From NCBI GenBank assembly GCA_902783885.1, contig CACZSQ010000084.1, forward strand, positions 1 to 51,918: a DNA stretch of 51,918 nt, given 5' to 3'. Below are positions 40,801 to 49,357 of this stretch, piece after piece; within the stretch, counting starts at the first letter, position 1, and every line of letters starts with the position of its first letter. Origin of the DNA: an uncultured Bacteroidales bacterium. GTDB lineage: Bacteria; Bacteroidota; Bacteroidia; Bacteroidales; Bacteroidaceae. The notes under the pieces were generated by a model. It searched no databases. It had not been told where the DNA came from and worked only from the letters and a program-made list of their open reading frames with translations. The translations under genes and the position numbers were made by a program.

Positions 40801-40960
40801 CTTCCAGGAATGAGTAAAGACTGGACGAGAGCGACCCGGGCTTCTCGTCGTCGAGATAGTAGTCGTCTTTACATGCCCACACAAGTCCGCAGAATGACAC
40901 TAAACACAATGCGTGCATAGCGTATCTGCCGAATGTGTTAAAACGGTTTTCCATACACAT
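37805..40960 (-). CDS. large multi-FAS1 (fasciclin) lipoprotein 1, first gene of the operon
   Basis: 1051 residues. The start is taken at MCMENRFNTFGRY (ATG 40960; the ATG two codons later is also possible). The frame is open upstream to 41062, but that part has no leader. The lipobox is VWAC. At least four FAS1-type units are visible from their entry motif: TLFVANDEGWEAFF (~110), MFVPSDDALWEYF (~395), FTFFLPSDMSLSHYY (~590) and YTVLVPTNQAIQDAV (~865). It is the first gene of the operon and at 1051 residues the largest of its three FAS1 proteins. A string of FAS1 domains on the surface suggests an extended binding or adhesive arm that delivers ligand to SusD; this is inference from context. 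No catalytic residues were recognised. Confidence 0.85.
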   Translation of the reverse strand: MCMENRFNTFGRYAMHALCLVSFCGLVWACKDDYYLDDEKPGSLSSSLYSFLEEKGNYQTYIRLLNDPAVNDPNARPLKEELSKTNEKTLFVANDEGWEAFFKHNATLPASDPWHTATSYENLSEAQKKLLIHGSMLNNPIVMENLASQEGSGSSSLQRGVYMRRETSFMLTDSVTFVPSEEIPYTYNDNDKNFWRRFRPGNADGKTGIHLVKDSTLNMMVFLTPEYLNKQAITNDDFMKVMGGRERTSEDVFISDALILEKDRVCENGYINITEKVVVPRANMAEVIRNNGRTKIFSHMLDRFSYPYYNGYVTRLYQQQHQGFTDSIFTMRYFAENDANHNDQPYVLQWYRGTDGSVPIQDDKGKYALVFDPGWNEYHGERATKEDMAAMFVPSDDALWEYFKKGGAGRQLVDAYSHNPEVDVAKGNFDELFQQIDDIPLSTLQDLIRVLQKPSFSASVPSKFLTLRDDANEEMFKPGEANLSRDGGIIDTCIIACNGAVYILNTVKGPADYTSVAAPAKISPASHSNYIMNWAIYDSNEMHMNYYAYLKAMKSKFTFFLPSDMSLSHYYDPISFTSQHPRVIKMEYTGTGALPLKTGRILMKYNVETGAFDENDLWRTDQLQKNELLNRLKDILESHTIVMSTATPMADLEDEYFLTRNGSAVKVSRGIISSGQNAGKNYICKVQGGFQLENERKNNNPSATTFMMPDENGLLQINIPEDNVHDMGESGNGVTYVLDDSPIIPASKSVYGLINDGSGTAARGEFADDCEEFFKLTNSSAYDKIIKACDLEPSTVRAWVSDGGVDLNVKFFSNFNYTVLVPTNQAIQDAVELGLPTWETIEEFYEAQPTDPDNDEIHILTEDEVDGDGNIIKLGTKSQLKAMITYLGNFVRAHFIDNSVFADKSAMGETEYITSSYDSKLGAFVRVFMQRVKTGGETVLQIRDSYHNNYSQGIRVISETENGPRNIMARDMVCILEKTAGSYNGNKTTPTGRTTLNNIVLMSSSSSVIHQINGVINHAELKGGRYDSEWATPAGCKAYLQRYPLIDRKTR

Positions 40961-41059
40961 TGATTTTGAGTTTATTATTTGTTTTTCGAATACGAATTTA
41001 GTTAGCACTTTTTTACGTTTACAGGTGCATAGTAAGCCTTTTTTTGCATTACAAGCCCT

Positions 41060-41067
41060 CAAAATTA
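41060..41067 (-). promoter_or_regulatory. weak candidate -7 box for the FAS1-SusCD operon
   Basis: Minus-strand TAATTTTG fits TAnnTTTG, about 100 nt upstream of the first FAS1 gene, in an AT-rich gap of 265 bp. No TTTG box lies at the usual distance upstream. It is the best match in the gap but not convincing, and no ECF sigma, anti-sigma or hybrid two-component gene is encoded nearby. Confidence 0.3.
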
Positions 41068-41158
41068 GGTCTTTTTTAGCTTAGTTGTATGTTCTCTCCT
41101 TGATTTAACGTTCAAATTAAGGTTTTTTAAGATTTGAGAGTGTGTATTATTGACACTT

Positions 41159-41193
41159 AAAAACAGTCGGCCTTCTCCGCGGAGAAAGCCGAC
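41159..41193 (-). terminator. terminator after the GH43-like gene
   Basis: Arms GTCGGCCTTCTCC (41166-41178) and GGAGAAAGCCGAC (41181-41193), with one G-U type mismatch, are followed on the minus strand by TG and a T-run. It ends the lpxD-to-GH43 transcription unit. Confidence 0.85.
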
Positions 41194-41225
41194 AAAACTG
41201 CTAAGGCTGATGTCCTATGAGACGG

Positions 41226-42206
41226 TTAGTTGTTGGGGAATGCCTTCTTGATGCGCTTGAGCTCCTTGGCCGTAATGGCGATGACTGTGCCATGACGGGG
41301 CGTGAAAGCGCCCTCGGTCTTCGTGTCTTGAACCTGCTTGAAGGTTTTCAGGTCGGTGCTCTTGCAGAACTGGTAGTGGCCGCTGGTGTAGCAGTCGTAC
41401 ATAAGCACCCAGGTGCCGTCGTGGAGACGGAAGACGCCGGATCCTTCTACCTGCTTGTTGGTGTCCTGGCACCAGCCGGGCTGTAGCTCCCATGTTTGCC
41501 CATCGTAAAAGTCTTTCGCAATAAACTGCTTGATGCCCTTCTGCTTCTGGCCCTCGGTCTTGAAGAAGATGTGAAGGAGGCCTTCGTCGTCGCGTACAAT
41601 GTCGGTGTCGATGCTGGCACTCTTCATGTCAAAGAGGAGATGAGGCTCGCCCTCGAGGTCGCTGAAGTCCCTGTTGGCATAAGCCCAATAGACGCGGTCG
41701 TAGGGGCAGGAACCGTCGTCGGTGAGGATGGAGAAATAGACGATGTATTTGCCTGTGCGCTCATCGTAGATGGTTTGAGGTGCCCATACGCGGGTGACGT
41801 GCTCGAACATCGTACCTTTGAAGCGGTCGGGGAAGTGGACGGTGTGGTGCTGCCAGTGGACGAGGTCCTTGGAGCGCATCAGCACCATGCCGCGGTTGCT
41901 GCTCCAGCCGAGGCTGCTCTTCATGTCGGTGACGACCATGTAGAACCATTTGTCCTTGCCGCGCAGGATGTGGGGGTCGCGGACACAGCCGGTGCGGGCG
42001 ATGTCCTTGGAGGCGATGATGGGCTGGCCGTTGTTCAGGGGAGTGTAGTTCCAGCCGTCCTCGGAGATGGCATAGCAGATCTGCTCCTGCTCAGGGGCGT
42101 TGCCGGTGAAATAGGTGAAGAGGTAAGCGGAGGTTGCTTTCTGCGCCTGAAGGGCGGTGGTCGCCAGCAGGGCCAGCGTGAGGCAGAGGGTGTTACGTAG
42201 TTTCAT
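41226..42206 (-). CDS. GH43-like five-bladed propeller glycosidase
   Basis: 326 residues, exported ([21 protein letters not shown]). It has the short propeller layout of GH43/GH32-type enzymes: [18 protein letters not shown] with a candidate base Asp (~76), [31 protein letters not shown] with a candidate Asp (~199), and [17 protein letters not shown] with a candidate acid Glu (~253). Such enzymes cleave arabinosyl, xylosyl or galactosyl residues from plant polysaccharides. Its ATG overlaps the miaA stop (ATGA), so it is translationally coupled to a housekeeping gene. No SusCD partner lies in its own operon, but it is next to the FAS1-SusCD locus. The exact GH family is probable, not certain. 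Confidence 0.75.
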   Translation of the reverse strand: MKLRNTLCLTLALLATTALQAQKATSAYLFTYFTGNAPEQEQICYAISEDGWNYTPLNNGQPIIASKDIARTGCVRDPHILRGKDKWFYMVVTDMKSSLGWSSNRGMVLMRSKDLVHWQHHTVHFPDRFKGTMFEHVTRVWAPQTIYDERTGKYIVYFSILTDDGSCPYDRVYWAYANRDFSDLEGEPHLLFDMKSASIDTDIVRDDEGLLHIFFKTEGQKQKGIKQFIAKDFYDGQTWELQPGWCQDTNKQVEGSGVFRLHDGTWVLMYDCYTSGHYQFCKSTDLKTFKQVQDTKTEGAFTPRHGTVIAITAKELKRIKKAFPNN

Positions 42207-43186
42207 AGTTGTTGTTTATAATGGGTAAATTGTTCGATAATTTCGGAGATGAGGGGACCCTCGGGAGAACCCTCGGGAACTGTAAGGGGGCCCTCGGGAA
42301 CTGTAAGGGGGCCCTCGGGGGACGGAATGAGGTCGATCCAGTGGATGTCAGGGTCGCGAGAGAACCAGGTCATCTGCTTCTTGGCATAGACACGGGTGTT
42401 CTTTTTCATCCGTTCGATGGCGAAGGGGAGCTCCCAGGTGCCATCGAGGACTTGGAACATCTCCTTGTAGCCGACGGTGTTGAGGGCATTCTCGTGGCGA
42501 TAGGGCAGGAGGGCACGGGCCTCTTCGAGGAGGCCGTCGGCCACCATCTGATCCACGCGGCTGTTGATGCGGGCGAAGAGGTCGGCACGGTCACGGCGCA
42601 GCCCGATCTTGACGATGCGGAAGGGGTGTTGCTTGTGCGTCGCGGTGCGGAAGCTGCTGAAGGGGTGCCCCGTCTGGTAGCAGACCTCCAAGGCGTGGAG
42701 GATGCGCTGCGTGTTCTTGAGATCGACCTGAGCATAGTAGTCGGGGTCGAGGAGGCGCAACTCACCCTTGAGGGCTTCCAGGCCTTCGTCATTCAAGCGC
42801 TGGTGCAGGAGCTCGCGGGTCTCCGGCTCAATCGTCGGGATGTCGTCGATACCGCGGCACACCGCATTGATATACATCATGGAACCTCCGCTGAGGAGAA
42901 GTGTATCGTGGGTTTTGAAGAGTTCTTCCGTTAGTGCGAGGACGTCGGCCTCGTAGCGCGCGGCGCTGTAGTAGTCCGTGATGGCAAGCGTCCCCACGAA
43001 GTAGTGTTTCACGCGGGCGAGCTGCTCGGGGGTGGGGGCGGCGGTGCCGATGGGCAGGTCGCGATAGAGTTGGCGGCTGTCGGCATTGAGAATCGGACTC
43101 GCAAGGTACTCGGCGAGCTGGAGGGCCAGCTCTGTCTTGCCGACGGCCGTGGGACCGAGGAGGACGATGAGGGTTTTATGCTTCAT
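42203..43186 (-). CDS. miaA: tRNA dimethylallyltransferase
   Basis: 327 residues, cytoplasmic. It transfers the dimethylallyl group to A37 of tRNAs that read codons starting with U. The Walker [12 protein letters not shown] is at residues ~10-20, followed by [25 protein letters not shown], and the tRNA-binding C-terminal [20 protein letters not shown]. The start [13 protein letters not shown] is fixed by the P-loop; the open frame to 43435 is an overlap with the preceding gene. The C-terminal tail (~292-312) contains [18 protein letters not shown], made of the VPEG repeat, not part of the normal enzyme. It overlaps the upstream gene by 11 nt. Confidence 0.95.
   Translation of the reverse strand: MKHKTLIVLLGPTAVGKTELALQLAEYLASPILNADSRQLYRDLPIGTAAPTPEQLARVKHYFVGTLAITDYYSAARYEADVLALTEELFKTHDTLLLSGGSMMYINAVCRGIDDIPTIEPETRELLHQRLNDEGLEALKGELRLLDPDYYAQVDLKNTQRILHALEVCYQTGHPFSSFRTATHKQHPFRIVKIGLRRDRADLFARINSRVDQMVADGLLEEARALLPYRHENALNTVGYKEMFQVLDGTWELPFAIERMKKNTRVYAKKQMTWFSRDPDIHWIDLIPSPEGPLTVPEGPLTVPEGSPEGPLISEIIEQFTHYKQQL
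42257..42322 (-). repeat. VPEG-encoding tandem repeat in miaA
   Basis: Units of CCCTCGGGAACTGTAAGGGG repeat twice after an ACCCTCGGGAGAACC entry. The tract adds about 20 residues to the C-terminal tail of MiaA. Confidence 0.85.
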
Positions 43187-43724
43187 TGATGTCGAATCCT
43201 TCGAGGTCGATTTCCTCGATGTCGAAGAGGTCGTCGTCGGTGGGCTCGAGGTCGTCGTCGAGGAAGAGGGGGAGACCCTCGGGAGAACCCTCGGGAACTG
43301 TAAGGGAACCCTCGGGAACGGCAAGAGGGGCGGAAAGGGGGATGAGGGCGGGGGCGGTGCCGTGGCGACGGCGGCAAGCGGGCTCGTCGATGTGGCGGCC
43401 GTAGCTGATATGCGACACCTCCATGAGGAGGCCACGGTTCTTGTCGGGGTCGAAGATGTACTGCATACGTTGTCCTTCGTCTTCTAAGAAGTCGCCGAGT
43501 TCCAGTTCGTCCATGGTGTCGTCCTCGAAACTGTCTTCGGGGATGAAGCGGTCGCGGTGCCAGCGGTCGTCGCAGAGGTAGAATGCGGAGGGCTTGAAGC
43601 GTTCCCATCCACAGGCCTCGCGGATGAGGGTGTGGAGGTCGGCGAAGGTGGCATCGGACTCAATCTGGAGCTCGATGGCAAAGTCTTCGACTTCGGGGCT
43701 TACAGCTGTGATGGTGTAAAGCAT
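43176..43724 (-). CDS. pRiA4b ORF-3-like protein
   Basis: 182 residues. Resembles the plasmid pRiA4b ORF-3 / IS1096-passenger family: [13 protein letters not shown], the aromatic stretch [11 protein letters not shown], then [15 protein letters not shown]. Function of the family is not known. After the conserved region (~1-115) comes a tail with [18 protein letters not shown] from the VPEG repeat, then a very acidic end ([23 protein letters not shown]). The C-terminus overlaps miaA by 11 nt in another frame. Its place between lpxA and miaA suggests co-transcription with lipid A genes. Confidence 0.75.
   Translation of the reverse strand: MLYTITAVSPEVEDFAIELQIESDATFADLHTLIREACGWERFKPSAFYLCDDRWHRDRFIPEDSFEDDTMDELELGDFLEDEGQRMQYIFDPDKNRGLLMEVSHISYGRHIDEPACRRRHGTAPALIPLSAPLAVPEGSLTVPEGSPEGLPLFLDDDLEPTDDDLFDIEEIDLEGFDINEA
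43275..43319 (-). repeat. VPEG-encoding repeat in the pRiA4b-like gene
   Basis: ACCCTCGGGAGAACCC, then CTCGGGAACTGTAAGGGAAC and CCTCGGGAAC. The first part is almost identical to the entry of the copies in miaA and in the GH105 gene. Confidence 0.85.
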
Positions 43725-43734
43725 GCTTTTGGCT

Positions 43735-43785
43735 TTTGGCCTTTGGTGATGAGAAGCTAACGGCTAACGGTCAATAGCTAATGAC
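43735..43785. repeat. short repeats in the lpxA - pRiA4b-like gap
   Basis: TTTTGGC/TTTGG repeats are followed by CTAACGG direct repeats and small palindromes GGTCA..TGACC and CTAATGACCATTAG in a 63-bp gap. No terminator-like T-run follows, so it may simply be a small intergenic repeat. Confidence 0.4.
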
Positions 43786-43787
43786 CA

Positions 43788-44558
43788 TTAGTGTACGAAT
43801 CCGCGCTTCTTGGTGTCTTCGATGAAATCGAGGATGTATTTGATTTCGGGTGTCTCGGGGAGCTCCTGACGGATGGTGGCGATGGCGTCGTCAAGGGTCA
43901 TGCCTCCCTGATAGATGATGCGGTAAGCCTCGTGAATGGTGTTGATGATCTCGCGTTCGAAACCACGGCGGCGCAGCCCCACGATGTTCAGACCATAGTA
44001 TGCTGCCGGATGGCGGGCGCAGATGGTGTAGGGGAGGACGCTCTGTGTGGCGCCGGTGCCGCCGCTAATCATGGTGTAGCCACCGATGCGGCAGAACTGG
44101 TGTACGAGGACACAGGCTGAGAGGATGGCGTGATCATCGACGGTTACCTCGCCGGCGAGCTTGGAGCAATTGCCGATGATGATGTCGTTGCCGATGATGT
44201 CGTCGTGGGCGATGTGACACCCTTCCATCAGCAGGTTGCCCGAGCCGACGACGGTCTGCCCCTTGGCGGCTGTGCCGCGGTTGATGGTGACATTCTCGCG
44301 AATCTTGTTGTTGTCGCCGATGATGGCCAGCGTCTCCTCACCCTTGAACTTCAGGTCCTGAGGGATGGCGCCGATGACGGCTCCCGGGAAGAAGATGTTG
44401 CCATTGCCGATGCGCGAGCCGTAGAGAACGGTCACGCTGTTCATGAGGGTGTTGTTGTCGCCGATGACTACATTCTTGTCGATGTAGCAGAAGGGACCTA
44501 TTTCCACGTTATCGCCAATCTTGGCTTCGGGATGGATGTATGCGAGGGGAGAGATCAT
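43788..44558 (-). CDS. lpxA: acyl-ACP--UDP-N-acetylglucosamine O-acyltransferase
   Basis: 256 residues, cytoplasmic. First step of lipid A synthesis: acylates the 3-OH of UDP-GlcNAc. The left-handed beta-helix is evident from hexapeptide repeats (AKIGDN, VEIGPF, VVIGDN, SRIGNG). The catalytic His is in GCHIAHDDIIGN. Further family marks are PQDLKFKGEETL, ENVTINRGT and HQFCRIGGYTMISGG, with a helical C-terminal domain. It starts 23 bp after lpxC-fabZ. Confidence 0.97.
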   Translation of the reverse strand: MISPLAYIHPEAKIGDNVEIGPFCYIDKNVVIGDNNTLMNSVTVLYGSRIGNGNIFFPGAVIGAIPQDLKFKGEETLAIIGDNNKIRENVTINRGTAAKGQTVVGSGNLLMEGCHIAHDDIIGNDIIIGNCSKLAGEVTVDDHAILSACVLVHQFCRIGGYTMISGGTGATQSVLPYTICARHPAAYYGLNIVGLRRRGFEREIINTIHEAYRIIYQGGMTLDDAIATIRQELPETPEIKYILDFIEDTKKRGFVH

Positions 44559-44581
44559 CTTGCGTAAATAAACTTTAAACC

Positions 44582-45976
44582 TTAAACTTTCAGTTCATTC
44601 TTAATTACCTGTGCTGTGAGGCTGGCCTCGGCGACGACGTTCTCACCGACGAAGACGTAGCCGTGCATCTGAGCGATGCTGTGGCGGAAGGGTGCCGTGA
44701 ACTGTGCCTTGAAGAGCAGCGTGTCCCCGGGAATGACTTTCTGCGTGAACTTGGCGTTGTCGATGCGCAGGAAATAGGTGCTGTATTCCTCGGGGTGCTC
44801 CAGGTTGCTCAGCACAAGGAGACCGCCGGTCTGGGCCAGCGCCTCGATGAGCAGCACGCCGGGCACGACGGGCTCGTTGGGGAAGTGCCCCTGGAAGAAA
44901 GGCTCGTTGCCCGTGACGTTCTTCACGGCCACAATGCTGTTGGCGTCCATCTCGATGGTCTTATCCACGAAGAGCATGGGATAGCGGTGGGGCAGGAGCT
45001 GCTTGATGCGGTTGATGTCCATCAGCGGAGCCTTGTTGGGGTCGTAGAACGGAGCCTGGATGCGGTGGGTGCGAATCTCGCGGCGCATCAGGCGGGCGAA
45101 CTTGTTGTTGATGGTGTGTCCCGGGCGGGTGGCGATGATGCGTCCTTTGATGGGCTTGCCGATGAGGGCCATGTCGCCGATGATGTCGAGGAGCTTGTGG
45201 CGCGCGGGTTCATTCTCCCACATCAGGGGCTTCGTCTGGAGGTAGCCCAGCTCGGTGGCCAGATGGTGGGGAGCGCCGATACGGTCGGCCAGCTCGTCGA
45301 GTTCCTCTTGGGATTTCTGGTTCTCGTAGATGACTACGGCGTTGTCGAGGTCGCCGCCCTTGATGAGGCCGGCGGCCAGCATCATCTCCACCTCGCGGAC
45401 GAAGCAGAAGGTGCGGGCCGGCGCTATCTCCTGTTGGAAGAGTTCCATGTCCTCGAGCGTCGCAAACTGGCTGCTGAGGACCTTGCTCTGGAAGGCTATC
45501 ATCGCCGTGATGCTGAACTGCTCGTCGGGCAGGATGGTGATGACGCTGCCGCTCTTGTCGTCGCGCACCTCTATCTTCTTGTGGACTATATAATAGTCTT
45601 TCGGGGCGTTCTGTTCCTGAACGCCTACACGAAGGATGTTCTCTACATACATCTCCGCCGAGCCGTCGAGGATGGGCACTTCAGGACCGTTGACCTGTAT
45701 CAGGCAGTTGTCAACGCCGAGGGCGTAGAGGGCTGCCAATGCGTGCTCCACGGTGCTGCAGCGCACGTCGCCGCGTGCCAGCACGGTGCCGCGGGTGGTC
45801 TCCACCACGTTTTCGGCAACGGCATCGATGATGGGCTCGCCGGGGAGGTCGATACGCTGGATCTTATATCCGTAGTTTTCTGGGGCTGGATTGAAGGTGA
45901 CAACCAGCTGGAGGCCTGTGTGAAGACCTTTACCGTGCAAGGTAAAGCTGCCGCCTAAGGTGTTTTGTTTTAACAC
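44582..45976 (-). CDS. lpxC-fabZ: bifunctional LpxC deacetylase / FabZ dehydratase
   Basis: 464 residues. Residues ~1-300 are UDP-3-O-acyl-GlcNAc deacetylase, the committed step of lipid A synthesis, with zinc ligands in STVEHALAAL and HKLLDIIGDMAL and substrate region HGKGLHTG. Residues ~315-464 are 3-hydroxyacyl-ACP dehydratase FabZ: LLPHRYPMLFVDK (catalytic His) and GHFPNEPVVPGVLLIEALAQ. The fusion is a known Bacteroidetes trait and balances lipid A with fatty acid supply. It lies between lpxD and lpxA. Confidence 0.97.
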   Translation of the reverse strand: MLKQNTLGGSFTLHGKGLHTGLQLVVTFNPAPENYGYKIQRIDLPGEPIIDAVAENVVETTRGTVLARGDVRCSTVEHALAALYALGVDNCLIQVNGPEVPILDGSAEMYVENILRVGVQEQNAPKDYYIVHKKIEVRDDKSGSVITILPDEQFSITAMIAFQSKVLSSQFATLEDMELFQQEIAPARTFCFVREVEMMLAAGLIKGGDLDNAVVIYENQKSQEELDELADRIGAPHHLATELGYLQTKPLMWENEPARHKLLDIIGDMALIGKPIKGRIIATRPGHTINNKFARLMRREIRTHRIQAPFYDPNKAPLMDINRIKQLLPHRYPMLFVDKTIEMDANSIVAVKNVTGNEPFFQGHFPNEPVVPGVLLIEALAQTGGLLVLSNLEHPEEYSTYFLRIDNAKFTQKVIPGDTLLFKAQFTAPFRHSIAQMHGYVFVGENVVAEASLTAQVIKNELKV

Positions 45977-46006
45977 AATCTTTATCTAATGTGATTAAAT
46001 GATGCA

Positions 46007-46034
46007 AACTCTCAACTCTCAACTCTCAACTCTC
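46007..46034. repeat. AACTCTC heptamer tract at the lpxD 3' end
   Basis: Four tandem AACTCTC units that contain the lpxD stop codon and its last codons. Change in unit number would alter the LpxD end and the spacing to lpxC. The same heptamer is inside the beta-galactosidase gene. Confidence 0.85.
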
Positions 46035-47062
46035 TTTCTGAGCTCCTCCACTTCCTTCTGGAGCTGGCGCAACTGAACGGCCATCTCGGGAAGCGACTTG
46101 AAGACCGCTGAAGAGCGGGCGAAGATCTTCGCGTCGATGGCGGGAGAACCGAGGAGTGTCTGTCCGGGTTTACGGATGCTACCGGCAGCACCGCATTGGG
46201 CACCAAGGATGGTATGCTCGGCAACGGTGATATGGCCTGCGACGCCCACCTGTCCGGTGAAGGTGCACCACTCGCCGATCTTGGCGGAACCGGCGATGCC
46301 CACCTGTGCGCAGAGCACGGTGTTGCTGCCCACTTCTACGTTGTGAGCCACCTGTACGAGGTTGTCGATCTTCACGCCGCGCCGCACGATGGTGGCGCCC
46401 ATAGTGGCGCGATCGACACAGGCGTTGGCTCCGAGCTCCACATCGTCTTCGAGCACGGCGATACCTATCTGGGGTATCTTCTCATAGCCATTTTCCGTAG
46501 GTGCGAAGCCGAAGCCGTCGGCGCCCACGACGCTGCCTGCATGAAGGATGCAGCGGTCGCCAACCTGACAGTCGTGATAGACCGTGGTGTTGGCATAAAG
46601 GATGCAGTCGCTTCCTACCTTGGCATTGGCGCCTACGGTGGCGTGAGGGTGCAGTTCCGTGTTGTCACCGATCACGGCACCGTCGCCGACAGCCGCAAAA
46701 GGTGCAATATACACGTCTTTACCAACCTTAGCTGTGGAGGCTACATAAGCCAACGGGTCGATGCCCTTGCGCTTGGGTTTCATGCTTTCGTAGAGCATGA
46801 GCAGGCGGCCCAGAGCCTCGCGGGGGCTCTCCACGCGTACGAGGGTGGGCTTCACGGGCTGTGTGGGCTGGAAGGTGTTCGGCACCAACACAACGCTGGA
46901 GAGCGTCTCGTAGATGTAGGGCTCGTATTTTGCATCGGAAAGGAATGACAAAGCCCCGCTGGTGCCCTCTTCGATTTTTGCGAAGGTGTTCACGCGTGCG
47001 GTGGCATCACCTTCCACGGTTCCGTGGAGATATTCTGCAATTTGTAAGGCGGTAAAATCCAT
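46019..47062 (-). CDS. lpxD: UDP-3-O-(3-hydroxyacyl)glucosamine N-acyltransferase
   Basis: 347 residues, cytoplasmic. Third step of lipid A synthesis. The N-terminal uridine-binding domain ([16 protein letters not shown]) is followed by a hexapeptide beta-helix ([20 protein letters not shown]) with the catalytic His in [13 protein letters not shown], and a C-terminal coiled helix ([19 protein letters not shown]). The last residues come from the heptamer tract. It is the first gene of the unit lpxD, lpxC-fabZ, lpxA, pRiA4b-like, miaA, GH43-like, all on the minus strand with short gaps or overlaps. Confidence 0.97.
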   Translation of the reverse strand: MDFTALQIAEYLHGTVEGDATARVNTFAKIEEGTSGALSFLSDAKYEPYIYETLSSVVLVPNTFQPTQPVKPTLVRVESPREALGRLLMLYESMKPKRKGIDPLAYVASTAKVGKDVYIAPFAAVGDGAVIGDNTELHPHATVGANAKVGSDCILYANTTVYHDCQVGDRCILHAGSVVGADGFGFAPTENGYEKIPQIGIAVLEDDVELGANACVDRATMGATIVRRGVKIDNLVQVAHNVEVGSNTVLCAQVGIAGSAKIGEWCTFTGQVGVAGHITVAEHTILGAQCGAAGSIRKPGQTLLGSPAIDAKIFARSSAVFKSLPEMAVQLRQLQKEVEELRKRVES

Positions 47063-47094
47063 GTTAACTGTTAACGTTTGTATTATTTGCGGGG

Positions 47095-47102
47095 CAAAGA
47101 TA
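47095..47102 (-). promoter_or_regulatory. candidate -7 box for the lpxD operon
   Basis: Minus-strand TATCTTTG, a perfect TAnnTTTG, 32 bp upstream of the lpxD ATG. No clear TTTG box lies at the normal distance; an AT-rich stretch (ATATATAT) precedes it. Confidence 0.55.
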
Positions 47103-47206
47103 ATATATATATGTGAAAAGTGCTAATTTTTGTGAAGAAAAATTTAAAATATTCGCTATTTTGGTCGCGTTATCCGACCTCTGTGACATAAATAGGCCAT
47201 TTTTGC

Positions 47207-49336
47207 TTATTTCGCGAGCCGCTGAGAGACGGAATAGACGGCATAGCCGTGGCGTGTTTTCTTTGCCAGGCGCATGGCGCGGGATTCGGCTGTGAGCCAA
47301 CGCCCTAAGTAGTTCGTTGCCTTGTTGCTGTACTCGAAACGGGTGCGCTTGTGCACTTCTGCGGCAATCTCGCTGACGCTCATCCAGCGGGTGGTGCCAT
47401 CTTCTGTGACGGTGGGCTCGAAGACTTCCAGGAAACGGCTCACCTCGGGGCGCTGGTTGGCGTAGCGCCGGTTGTACTCTTCTATCTCTGTCACCTCTTC
47501 GGGCGTGAAGTAGCAGCGCCGATGCTGCACATACAGTTCTTGCACAGCCTGGCTGTAGAGCGAGTCATAGGGGATGCCGGAGGTGGTGTCGATGCTTTGT
47601 CCTTCGCTGATCTCGGCCACGATGAAGCGGCGGCTTCCGCTGGGATCGTTCAGGATATCAGTCATGTTTGAGGTGGCTACGAAAGAGGCCATGCGGGGCA
47701 TGTCCAATACAACGCTGCTGTAGGGACGGCGCCCTTTTACGCTGCTCTTCTGCAAGAGGTTTTTCAGGAATCCTTGTTGGATTTTTTCACTAATCTGATT
47801 GAATTCGTCGAGGTTGATGAGCAGGCTGGTGGTGAGCATCCGCTCCACCTCTTTCTTGCTGGAGAAATCGACGAGCTCCTGATAGCCGACCTGACGCAAT
47901 TCCGGTGGCAGGATGAGTTGTCCGAAGGTGCTCTTGCCGCAGCCCTGCTGACCGATGAGCAGGGGGGCAACGGCGTTGCCGTGGCTGGGGTTATATCCCT
48001 CCCATTGCGCCACCATTCCCAGAAACCAGGTGTGAAACCACTCCCGCCAATGTGGATTTCTGTTGGGCACTCTGTCGGCAAAAGTACCGATGAAATCGGT
48101 ATTTTTGTCCCATTTGTCATTTACTTCGCGCAGGTATGCGCGGGCTATATTATAGTCTCTGACGCGTGTGGATCCCAAGAACCGTTTCATGTCGCGGTCG
48201 AAGACACCGATGCCGTGCTCATGGGCCTCTTGGATCATCGTGTTCATCACGCGGGTGTCCAGCGGTTGGAAGACGAACGAAGAGGAGCTGTTGGCGCGGT
48301 ATTCCACACCGTTGGACAACTCGTTGTAGCGGAGGTCGTAGCGTTCGTTCATGAATGCTTGCAGACTCATGGTAAGATCCTGCATTCCATGTCCTTTGGC
48401 GCCCTTGCGTGGACGGGATAGGTAGGCGCTCTCGATGATGGCGCGTGCTTGCTCGCGGTCGTCAATCCGATGGAATGTCCATGATCTGCTTTGTTGGAAT
48501 GTTTCCGAAACAGGAATGTCCATATCGGCACATTTGGTGGCTATCAGATGGAGCTGTTCTGTGTATGGAATCTTTTCCTCTTCTTCTCTGGATTCCCCGA
48601 TGCCGTATTCCTCGCGCATCTGTCTTACCGCTAAGGCGAACTGCATGGCATACCGGCGGATGTTGTCCAGGCTGGGTTTGATCGCTTCCTTGCCGAATTC
48701 ATGTGCTTTGTCCTGCTCGGCCTCTACCCCCATGAGGTCCTTCAGGCTGATGCGTATGGCGGGTGCGTCTGGTGTGAACACGGGATGCTCGTCATGTGTC
48801 CAGCGGAAAACGTCCTTGGGCGTCGGTGTTTTCTTCCTCAGCTCATGCTCGCAGACGGTGGCATAGACCTTGGCACACTGGTTGTATAGTTGCGTGTGGA
48901 ACCGTTGAATCAGTACCTCGTCCTCGGGGAGGCTGCCGTCGTCTAATGTCCCGCGCACGAGCACCTTCACGCTCGTTCCGCTGCACCCCGTGAAGGCGGC
49001 GAGCGTTGTGGGCCACCCTGCAGCACGCTGCTTGATGTCCTGGATGTCGCTGTCTTCTGCTAAGTCGTTGAATTCCAATAGGACGATACCTGTGTACCGC
49101 TCCGTCTGGCTGCCATTGCGGCGGCGATGTGTATCCACTCCGGGGCAGACGCGCGGAAGCTGTTCGTCATATTGTTGCAACAAGGACGGTGAAAGCCTGG
49201 GTGCTCTCGCACGGATTGCTTCCACCGTCTCTCTCTTGGCATCAGACATGATGCGAGCCATCAGGGGCTCAATACCCAATGAGCTGACGCGCTCTCTCTT
49301 ACTCCTTATTGTCTTCCTGTACAAGGTTACGTTCAT
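47207..49336 (-). CDS. VirE/BT4734-type primase-helicase-like protein
   Basis: 709 residues. N-terminal ~200 residues resemble the BT4734-like domain (TGIVLLEFNDLAED, AAFTGCSGTSVKVLVRG), a relative of archaeo-eukaryotic primases. The middle holds a VirE/VapE-type P-loop ATPase with Walker A GQQGCGKSTFG (~461) and INLDEFNQ as Walker B (~510), plus SNMTDILNDPSGSRRF. The C-terminal part (~610-700) looks like a winged-helix/DUF3874-type domain. The start is taken at ATG 49336 (MNVTLYRKTIRSKRERV); the longer frame begins inside the promoter. Genes like this belong to mobile elements or occur alone in Bacteroidetes chromosomes. Here no integrase, relaxase or phage gene is nearby. Its role is unknown. 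Confidence 0.8.
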   Translation of the reverse strand: MNVTLYRKTIRSKRERVSSLGIEPLMARIMSDAKRETVEAIRARAPRLSPSLLQQYDEQLPRVCPGVDTHRRRNGSQTERYTGIVLLEFNDLAEDSDIQDIKQRAAGWPTTLAAFTGCSGTSVKVLVRGTLDDGSLPEDEVLIQRFHTQLYNQCAKVYATVCEHELRKKTPTPKDVFRWTHDEHPVFTPDAPAIRISLKDLMGVEAEQDKAHEFGKEAIKPSLDNIRRYAMQFALAVRQMREEYGIGESREEEEKIPYTEQLHLIATKCADMDIPVSETFQQSRSWTFHRIDDREQARAIIESAYLSRPRKGAKGHGMQDLTMSLQAFMNERYDLRYNELSNGVEYRANSSSSFVFQPLDTRVMNTMIQEAHEHGIGVFDRDMKRFLGSTRVRDYNIARAYLREVNDKWDKNTDFIGTFADRVPNRNPHWREWFHTWFLGMVAQWEGYNPSHGNAVAPLLIGQQGCGKSTFGQLILPPELRQVGYQELVDFSSKKEVERMLTTSLLINLDEFNQISEKIQQGFLKNLLQKSSVKGRRPYSSVVLDMPRMASFVATSNMTDILNDPSGSRRFIVAEISEGQSIDTTSGIPYDSLYSQAVQELYVQHRRCYFTPEEVTEIEEYNRRYANQRPEVSRFLEVFEPTVTEDGTTRWMSVSEIAAEVHKRTRFEYSNKATNYLGRWLTAESRAMRLAKKTRHGYAVYSVSQRLAK

Positions 49337-49357
49337 AACCCTTTCTCTTTTCTGCTG

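Noticed and set aside
41060..41215. ECF sigma or anti-sigma regulation signal for the FAS1-SusCD operon
   Set aside because: No sigma, anti-sigma or two-component gene is within the operon or its flanks, and no clear repeat or box is seen in the upstream gap.
43187..43435. N-terminal extension of miaA by 83 residues
   Set aside because: It is Pro/Ser/Thr-rich low-complexity translation of the overlapping pRiA4b-like gene in another frame; the P-loop fixes the start at 43186.
44663..45958. 431-codon plus-strand frame opposite lpxC-fabZ
   Set aside because: Antisense shadow of a clear bifunctional enzyme.
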